In this document: positions 15,173 to 20,520 of the stretch, one piece after another | Numbering within the stretch: position 1 is the first letter of the stretch | Layout: every line of letters begins with the position of its first letter | Assembly: GCA_036266155.1 (NCBI GenBank) | Contig: DATANR010000110.1 | Span: 1 to 20,520 of the forward strand | Length of the DNA stretch: 20,520 nucleotides | Reading direction: 5' to 3' | Origin: SIAJ01 sp036266155 | Lineage (GTDB): Bacteria; Planctomycetota; Planctomycetia; Gemmatales; Gemmataceae | Program-made: the position numbers and the translations under genes | The notes under the pieces: model-generated | What the model was told of the DNA's origin: nothing | Database searches by the model: none | Seen by the model: only the letters and a program-made list of their open reading frames with translations

Positions 15173-17464
15173 TTACGGATTGACGGACCACACGCGCACC
15201 GTTCCGTCGCGCCCGCCGGCTGCGACCAGGCCGGTCTTCGAGATCGCGACCGCGTGCACCGGTCCGCCGAGGCCGCGATAGGTCTTGAGCGTGGAACCAT
15301 TGTCGACGTCCATCCACCGGGCCGTACGATCCTGGCCGCCGACAAAGAGGTGCTTGCCGACAGGGCAGAATGCCAGCGACCAGATGTCTTCGCGCGTGGG
15401 GAATGTCTTCAGATCCTTTGAGGTCTCAACATCCCACAAGCGAATGGAGCGGTCCCAGCCGGCGGAAGCGAGGATCTTGCTCGTCGGGTCGAACGCGACG
15501 GCATAGACGGGCCCGCCATGTTTCTCAAGGACAGCTTTCTGGGTGCCGTCTTTGACATTCCAAATTCGCACTGTCTTGTCGCTGCCAGCACTCGCAACAT
15601 AATCTCCGTTCGGTGCGAAGGTAAGCGACGTGACGACTGCCCCCTCGTGACCGGACTTCCTAAATTTCTCCTTTCGCGTCTCGACATCCCAGATCACGAT
15701 TTCGCCGTTGCGCGTACCGCTGACCAGGATTTTGCCGTTGGGCGAGATCGCCATCGTTCGGGCGGCATAGGAGTGCTGGAAGGCCGGGAGGATTTCTTCG
15801 CGGGTTTTCACGTCCCACTGGCGCACGAAGCCGTCGTCGCTGGCCGTGAATAATTGCGTGCTGTCGTTATTGAATGCAATCGACCAGACCGGCGACCGCG
15901 ACTTGCGATTGTCGATACTACCCAGGATATGGCCGTCCTGCGTGTCCCAGAACTTGACCATCCCGCCCTCGGTGGCAGTTGCCATGAGCGTGCCCGATGG
16001 TGCGAATGCCACGGACCAGACGGCCCCTTCGCCCGATGGAAGCACGTATTTGGCTGGTGGATCCTCGACGTCGGCGACGGTGGAATCAGAATCGATCACG
16101 ACCCGCTCGGGCAGCGGTTGTCCGCGTTGCCCGAGCACGGTCAAGTGCGTGACCTTCGTTGCTTCGGCCACCAGGAAGATCGCGAAGATGGACGCGACCG
16201 CTGCTGCCGCTGTCAGGCCGTGACGACGCCACCAAGAGCGGACGTGTTGCGGGACCGCTCGACTCGATCGTCGTGTGACGATCGTCGCTGGAGTTTCGGG
16301 TGGCAACTTAAGGAGCTCGGCGTTCAGCGCCACGGCCGCGTCAGCCGCGGTTGCAAACCGATCCTTCGGCACTTTTTCCATGAGACGTTCGACAACGTCC
16401 GCGAGCGAATTTGGAACGGCCGAATTCAACTCTTGCACCGGCCGCGGCCGACCATCGGTAACTTTCTTTAAGACGGTGAATGCCGAAGTGCCGGTGAAGG
16501 GAGGCACGCCAGTCAGCATCGCGTAGAGAACGCTGCCAAGGCTGAAGAGATCGCTGCGGTGATCAACTTCATCGCCACGTGCTTGTTCCGGGCTCATGTA
16601 AAGCGGCGTACCCGCGACGAAACCGGTCTGCGTCAGCTTGACGTCTTCGGTGAGTCGTGCGAGTCCGAAGTCGGTGAGCAACACGCGACCGGACGATTGT
16701 TCGATGAGGACGTTGCCCGGCTTGATGTCGCGGTGGGTGAGGCCGATCTCGTGGGCGGCTGCCAGTCCCGCGGCGGTTGCGGCAGCAATGCGGACGGCTT
16801 CCCTTACTGACAGTTGCCCACCCTGGTCGAGGCGCTCCTGAAGCGATCGGCCGCGAACGTATTGCATCACCATGAACGACAGGCCCTTGTCTTCCAGGCA
16901 GTCGACGTGGTGAATGGTGACGACGTTCTCGTGCGCGACACCGGCGGCCGCACGCGCCTCGCGAATGAACCTGCTGCGGGCCAGATCGTTCTTCGCGTAT
17001 TGCGGATCGAGCAGCTTGACCGCGACCGTGCGCTGCAGGCAAGCGTCGAAGCCACGGAACACGAGACCCATGCCGCCGCGACCAACGAGTTCGACGATTT
17101 GAAAGCGATCGAGTTGGCCAAGGTGCGTCGGATCTTCCGGCGGATCGAGAAAGTCGAAAGTCAGTTCTTTGGTGAGCGGTGCTTCGGTCCGGGTGGCGAC
17201 GAGATCGTGGACCGGCGTCTCAATCGCTTGCTCGACGCGCTGCACCGCCGGCCAATATGCCGACGTGGCCGCCGGAACTTCCGAGTGCTTAACAGCCCGA
17301 GCGACTTGCAGAATCGACGAGCCCCCCGCCGCGATCTGCTCGAGCTTGACCTGGCAACTCGTACAGCCGTCGAGATGGGCGACAACTTCTTCCTGGACCG
17401 GCTCGGGCAGTGACGTATCGAGAAGGCCGCGGAGAACATCGGGATTCGGGCACGTTTGCGTCAT
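15173..17464 (-). CDS. Membrane Ser/Thr protein kinase with N-terminal anti-sigma-like zinc motif and C-terminal WD40 propeller
   Basis: 763 residues from the ATG at 17464, which overlaps the sigma-factor stop as ATGA; a longer upstream frame lies inside that gene. Residues 1-45 carry a zf-HC2-like motif (Cys5, then HLDGCTSC with His30, Cys34, Cys37), as in anti-sigma factors. The PknB-type kinase domain (about 120-385) has GRGGMGLVF (128-136), Lys150, Glu169, HRDIKPGN (244-251), DFG (265-267) and SPE, so it should be active. One membrane helix lies at about 417-434. Then come seven WD40 repeats (about 477-763), each ending in WD, WN, WM or WS, predicted outside the cytoplasm. Coupling to an ECF factor suggests that ligand sensing by the propeller controls the kinase and release of the sigma factor. 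That scheme is inferred; the ECF-plus-kinase pairing is known in planctomycetes. Confidence 0.92.
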   Translation of the reverse strand: MTQTCPNPDVLRGLLDTSLPEPVQEEVVAHLDGCTSCQVKLEQIAAGGSSILQVARAVKHSEVPAATSAYWPAVQRVEQAIETPVHDLVATRTEAPLTKELTFDFLDPPEDPTHLGQLDRFQIVELVGRGGMGLVFRGFDACLQRTVAVKLLDPQYAKNDLARSRFIREARAAAGVAHENVVTIHHVDCLEDKGLSFMVMQYVRGRSLQERLDQGGQLSVREAVRIAAATAAGLAAAHEIGLTHRDIKPGNVLIEQSSGRVLLTDFGLARLTEDVKLTQTGFVAGTPLYMSPEQARGDEVDHRSDLFSLGSVLYAMLTGVPPFTGTSAFTVLKKVTDGRPRPVQELNSAVPNSLADVVERLMEKVPKDRFATAADAAVALNAELLKLPPETPATIVTRRSSRAVPQHVRSWWRRHGLTAAAAVASIFAIFLVAEATKVTHLTVLGQRGQPLPERVVIDSDSTVADVEDPPAKYVLPSGEGAVWSVAFAPSGTLMATATEGGMVKFWDTQDGHILGSIDNRKSRSPVWSIAFNNDSTQLFTASDDGFVRQWDVKTREEILPAFQHSYAARTMAISPNGKILVSGTRNGEIVIWDVETRKEKFRKSGHEGAVVTSLTFAPNGDYVASAGSDKTVRIWNVKDGTQKAVLEKHGGPVYAVAFDPTSKILASAGWDRSIRLWDVETSKDLKTFPTREDIWSLAFCPVGKHLFVGGQDRTARWMDVDNGSTLKTYRGLGGPVHAVAISKTGLVAAGGRDGTVRVWSVNP

Positions 17465-18054
17465 TGCTCGCTCAACTGACTGATTTCTTCCTTCAAACGG
17501 GCTAGCACACGACTCTTGGCAACGTACACCGCGCCCGGCGACAACCCCAGCCCTTTGCCGACATCCTGGGCATTCCGACCGTCCACCGCCGTTTGCCAGA
17601 ACGCCTGCCAAGTCGATGGCTGGAACTCTTGTTGGACGCGATCGGCCGCCCAGGCGAATGCCTTGCGCTCGTATTCGCGATCCCAGTCCTCGTCGTCACC
17701 GCCGGGACCGGGCTGTTCCTCCAACCGGCGATGCGTGTTCGAGTCGCCGCTGCCACGGGCGTGCCGGGCACGCGCTTCCAAAAAGTTGAAAACCTTGTTC
17801 CGTGTAATCGCATACAACCAGCCGCGAAACGTGCCGCGCCGCGAATCGTAGTCGAGCCGCCCAACGGCGCCCGCGACCGAGCGAAGAACCTCTTGCATGA
17901 GGTCCGCAGCGTCCGCATCCTGCAAACCACGCTTGCGGGCGAAGCCGTAAATCACGGATGCATACAGGCGCAGGAATTCTTTCCACGCGTCGGCATCATT
18001 CGGATCGCGGAGCCGAACCAGCAAACTGGCTCGGGTCAATGGGGGCGCTGTCAT
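17461..18054 (-). CDS. ECF-subfamily RNA polymerase sigma factor (planctomycete kinase-linked type)
   Basis: 197 residues from the ATG at 18054; a TTG at 18093 would add 13 residues that do not resemble the family. The sequence opens with TRASLLVRLRDPNDADAWKEF, typical of planctomycete ECF factors. Region 2 covers about 25-92, with DAADLMQEV (48-56) and RGTFRGWLYAITRNKVFNFL (73-92). An acidic linker (about 100-130) follows, then region 4 (about 148-195), whose helix-turn-helix contains NAQDVGKGLGLSPGAVYVAKSRVLARL. Region 3 is absent, as usual in ECF factors. It would direct RNA polymerase to a dedicated promoter set in response to the coupled membrane kinase. The gene overlaps that kinase gene by 4 bases and is divergent from the RCK channel gene, with a 206-base gap that must hold both promoters. 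No promoter is convincingly recognisable by eye. Confidence 0.92.
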   Translation of the reverse strand: MTAPPLTRASLLVRLRDPNDADAWKEFLRLYASVIYGFARKRGLQDADAADLMQEVLRSVAGAVGRLDYDSRRGTFRGWLYAITRNKVFNFLEARARHARGSGDSNTHRRLEEQPGPGGDDEDWDREYERKAFAWAADRVQQEFQPSTWQAFWQTAVDGRNAQDVGKGLGLSPGAVYVAKSRVLARLKEEISQLSEQ

Positions 18055-18260
18055 GTCTTCGCGTCCTGACAGGATTACAGTTCGCTCCGGCAAAACCTTT
18101 CAGCCGCCGGGTAGCGGGGCCGGACGATCGCCCAAGAGAGTCACAATCTGATCTGTCGGGAAGTTGGAGGCGCGTCGTCCGAATTGGGTTCAGAATCGTT
18201 CACTGGGGTCTTTATACGCGGACGAATATCCTGACACCGACTGGAATTAGGGAAGGGAGC

Positions 18261-20207
18261 GTGCCCGTGGACGGCCCAGTCGTGTTATGTGGTCTCGGCC
18301 GCGTCGGCTGGCGCATCCTCGAATGTTTGCGCTCAGCAGGTGTTGCGGTCGTGGCGATTGACAAGGCGGTGGACCCGGCCGATCCGCGACTGGCCGGCAT
18401 CCGGTTCATTTGCGGCGATTGCCGAAAAGATGAGGTCTTAACTCAAGCCGGCGTCGCAAGTGCGCGTGGTGTAATCGTCGCCACCAGCGATGACCTGGGC
18501 AATATTTCGTGCGCCCTGATGGTCCGTCGCTTGGCGCCGCGTGTTCGCATCGTGCTCCGGATGTTCAATCAGAACCTCGTGACTCGACTCGGCAAGGCGG
18601 TGCCGAACGTCACGGCCCTCAGCGTCTCAGCTCTTGCCGCACCGTTGTTGGCAATGACCGCTGTGATGGGCGGAGTCCTCGCGGCATTCACGGTCGGCGA
18701 CGAGCGGCGGCAAGTCGCCGAGATCGACATCGCGTCGGACTCTAAACTGCTCGGCCGTCCCGTGGCCGGGTTTGATGAACATCATCGCTACCTGGTCATC
18801 GCTCACAAACTAAACGCACAAGATTCACGGATTCTTCACGATGTCGATCCGCATGCAACGATGAATGTGGGCGATCGGCTGTATGTCGCCGGCGCTCCGA
18901 ACGACATCCGCCGGCTGCTCGAACCCGGCTGGGACAACCTGTCCGGCGTGCTGTGGGCTGGCCGACTGCGACGCTTTAGCCGGGTCGCCTATCGCACCTT
19001 CGCTGAGATTGAGACGCTCGTGAAGGTGTGTACGATCGCGTTTCTCATTGTGATCCTCGGTGCCGCGGCCACCTACCACTTCGGCCTCGGCCACTCGTGG
19101 GCCGAGGGTCTTTACCGTGCCATCAATGTGATCTTCACAGGTTCGGAACTCGGCGGCACCGAGTACGAAGGCTGGGGCAAAGTCTTCGTCAGCCTGCTGA
19201 AAATGTTCGGCACGATCACGGTCGCCGCTTTCACGGCCATCTTCACAAATTACCTGCTGCGTGCCCGGCTCGGCGGCGCCTTCGAAGGCCGCCGCATCCC
19301 CGATGGCGGCCACGTCCTCGTCATCGGCCTCGGCAACGTCGGCTTCCGCGTCGTCGAGGAACTCGACCGCATGGGCGAACGGGCCGTCGTCGTCGAGCGC
19401 AAGACCGACAACTCCTTCGTTCCCAGTTGCCGGCGCAAGGGCGTGCCGGTGCTCATCGGCGATGCGACGCTGCCGGAGACCTTAAAACAGGCGCGCGCCA
19501 AGCAGGCCAGGGCGGTCATCGCGTGCACTTCGTCGGACCTCGTGAACCTGGAAGTGGCGCTGGTCGTGGCCGAGTTGAACGACAAACAGCGCGTCGTCGT
19601 GCGTCTGGGCGACACTGTGTTGGCGGACACCGCACGCATGACCGCCGGCGTCAGCCTGGCCCTCTCCTTACCCGCATTGGCCGCGCCCGCCTTCGTGGCC
19701 GGCCTGTTCGGCGATCGCGTGTTGTCCATCTTCCTGGTCGGCGGTCAGATGTTGGCCGTCGTCGAGGTAACCGTCCAAGCGGACGACACGGCCCTCATCG
19801 GCCGTTCCCTGCGTGCGTTGGCCATCGATTACCATCTCGTCCCGGTGGCCGTCGCCGGGGCCGACGGCAAGATCCGCGACGTCGATTCGTCGTATCGACT
19901 CACCGCCGGCGATCGCTTGACCGGCGTCGCGGCCATCGCCGACATGGAGCACATTTCGCAACGCGCCGCGATCCCGACAAATTGCGCGGTCGAAGTCGTC
20001 TCCTTCCCCTCATGGGCCCGCGAAACACTGGCCTTGCAGGTGCGAACTTTGCGTCAGATCGATGCTGCAGGAGCGGAGGCGATCATGGCGACAACGCCCT
20101 TTGTGCTCGCTGAGCGGCAGACGCATGGGCAGGCGGAGGAACTGATTGCGGTGTTGCAACGGGAAAAGATTGAGGGGCGGATAGTGCCGACTGGTGAGGC
20201 AATTTGA
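18261..20207 (+). CDS. Two-TM channel-like protein with two RCK/TrkA-N modules and an L7/L12-like C-terminus
   Basis: 648 residues from the GTG at 18261, directly after GGAAGGGAGC; the frame stays open upstream across the sigma gene, but that part is not protein-like. The first Rossmann NAD-binding domain has GLGRVG (11-16), followed by an RCK C-terminal domain to about 225. Two membrane helices (about 250-275 and 307-332) flank a pore-helix-like segment. A second Rossmann domain has GLGNVG (356-361), followed by a second RCK C-terminal domain to about 570. The architecture is that of RCK-gated potassium channels, but the usual TVGYG filter is absent and FTGSELGG occupies that place (292-299). 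The final 70 residues resemble the C-terminal domain of ribosomal protein L7/L12. Ion selectivity cannot be stated. The protein is expected in the inner membrane with all RCK parts in the cytoplasm. Confidence 0.82.
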   Translation: MPVDGPVVLCGLGRVGWRILECLRSAGVAVVAIDKAVDPADPRLAGIRFICGDCRKDEVLTQAGVASARGVIVATSDDLGNISCALMVRRLAPRVRIVLRMFNQNLVTRLGKAVPNVTALSVSALAAPLLAMTAVMGGVLAAFTVGDERRQVAEIDIASDSKLLGRPVAGFDEHHRYLVIAHKLNAQDSRILHDVDPHATMNVGDRLYVAGAPNDIRRLLEPGWDNLSGVLWAGRLRRFSRVAYRTFAEIETLVKVCTIAFLIVILGAAATYHFGLGHSWAEGLYRAINVIFTGSELGGTEYEGWGKVFVSLLKMFGTITVAAFTAIFTNYLLRARLGGAFEGRRIPDGGHVLVIGLGNVGFRVVEELDRMGERAVVVERKTDNSFVPSCRRKGVPVLIGDATLPETLKQARAKQARAVIACTSSDLVNLEVALVVAELNDKQRVVVRLGDTVLADTARMTAGVSLALSLPALAAPAFVAGLFGDRVLSIFLVGGQMLAVVEVTVQADDTALIGRSLRALAIDYHLVPVAVAGADGKIRDVDSSYRLTAGDRLTGVAAIADMEHISQRAAIPTNCAVEVVSFPSWARETLALQVRTLRQIDAAGAEAIMATTPFVLAERQTHGQAEELIAVLQREKIEGRIVPTGEAI

Positions 20208-20236
20208 TGGATGTGTGCTGGACATCATTTCCGTTT

Positions 20237-20520
20237 TCAGTTTGTAGCGCCTGCATCGGCAACAGACTCGCCCGTTGCCATGTCGGGTGATTCGGGTAAG
20301 GTGCGAGTCGCTGCCTTTTGCCGACGGAACTGGTTGAGATAGATGGCGATCACCAGGCAAATCAAACCGATACCTGTTTCCAAGAGTGGCCCGTACAGAG
20401 GATTATTGCGGATCGATTTGCGAAGTCTGTGTCCCTGGCCGAGACCTTGGTAGGGCGGTTCCGGGTCCCATGCTTTCAACAGCCCGCGATGCACAAGCTT
20501 GTTCGGACGAAGCCGAGGGT
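20237..20520 (-). CDS. Hypothetical small membrane protein, 5' end beyond the window
   Basis: A minus-strand frame that stays open to the window edge; the most downstream plausible start is a GTG at 20494 (85 residues), but sense-looking codons continue upstream, so the protein is probably longer. Visible parts: a basic and Pro/Gly-rich segment (KAWDPEPPYQGLGQGHRLRK), one membrane helix (LLETGIGLICLVIAIYL), and a short polar C-terminal tail of about 30 residues. No family recognised. It is convergent with the RCK channel gene, with 29 bases between stops. Confidence 0.5.
   Translation of the reverse strand, partial: PRLRPNKLVHRGLLKAWDPEPPYQGLGQGHRLRKSIRNNPLYGPLLETGIGLICLVIAIYLNQFRRQKAATRTLPESPDMATGESVADAGATN

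Noticed and set aside
17465..17611. Longer N-terminus of the kinase protein by 49 residues
   Set aside because: This part is out-of-frame reading of the sigma factor gene; the ATGA overlap gives a natural start at 17464.
17958..18260. N-terminal extension of the RCK channel protein by 101 residues
   Set aside because: It overlaps the sigma factor gene on the other strand, is rich in Arg and Ser without family similarity, and the GTG at 18261 has a strong ribosome-binding site directly before the Rossmann domain.
1..20520. CRISPR array, tRNA, rRNA or integrase attachment sites
   Set aside because: No regularly spaced direct repeats, no tRNA cloverleaf or rRNA sequence recognised, and no integrase or transposase gene seen.

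Overview
This GC-rich window most likely comes from a planctomycete, probably of the Gemmata type. The evidence is a secreted cytochrome-like protein with DUF1549 and DUF1553 domains, an ECF sigma factor translationally coupled to a membrane Ser/Thr kinase with an anti-sigma-like zinc motif and a WD40 propeller, several secreted beta-propellers, two VWA proteins, and many intergenic palindromes. Shine-Dalgarno sites are clear at some genes and absent at others. I saw no tRNA, rRNA, CRISPR array or transposase gene.

Layout. (1) 57-3662, minus strand: an operon of three genes in the order TolQ/MotA-like proton channel (2853-3662), Hsp70/actin-fold ATPase-like protein without a substrate-binding domain (1615-2832), and a single-span protein with an aspartate in its membrane helix, a long coiled coil and a C-terminal VWA domain (57-1517). 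A 30-bp-arm palindrome lies between the last two. The set looks like an ion-driven stator pair with a built-in ATPase-fold partner, and is the best candidate here for an undescribed system. (2) 3884-7879, plus strand: a secreted FG-GAP propeller, a DUF559 (Vsr-like) endonuclease inside a small unit bounded by inverted palindromic repeats, a BatA-like VWA membrane protein whose ribosome-binding site lies in one of those repeats, and a secreted PQQ-type propeller. (3) 7880-9148: a perfect 26-bp-arm palindrome, then a minus-strand secreted protein made of four diverged repeats.

(4) 9353-15172, plus strand: the large DUF1549/DUF1553 protein, a classic intrinsic terminator, and an AddB-like PD-(D/E)XK nuclease that keeps its iron-sulfur cysteines and nuclease residues but lacks a recognisable Walker A motif. 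(5) 15173-18054, minus strand: ECF sigma factor followed by the kinase/WD40 gene, overlapping by ATGA. The kinase gene meets the AddB-like gene stop to stop with no bases between. (6) 18261-20207, plus strand: a two-RCK, two-membrane-helix channel-like protein with a non-canonical filter and an L7/L12-like C-terminus, divergent from the sigma operon. (7) From 20237 to the edge: the 3' part of a small membrane protein gene on the minus strand.

Working together: three themes stand out. One is envelope energy or force transduction (region 1). One is cell-surface sensing and signalling (sigma/kinase operon, VWA proteins, propellers). One is DNA handling (AddB-like nuclease, DUF559 unit). All functions are inferred from sequence patterns read by eye; no database search was run.
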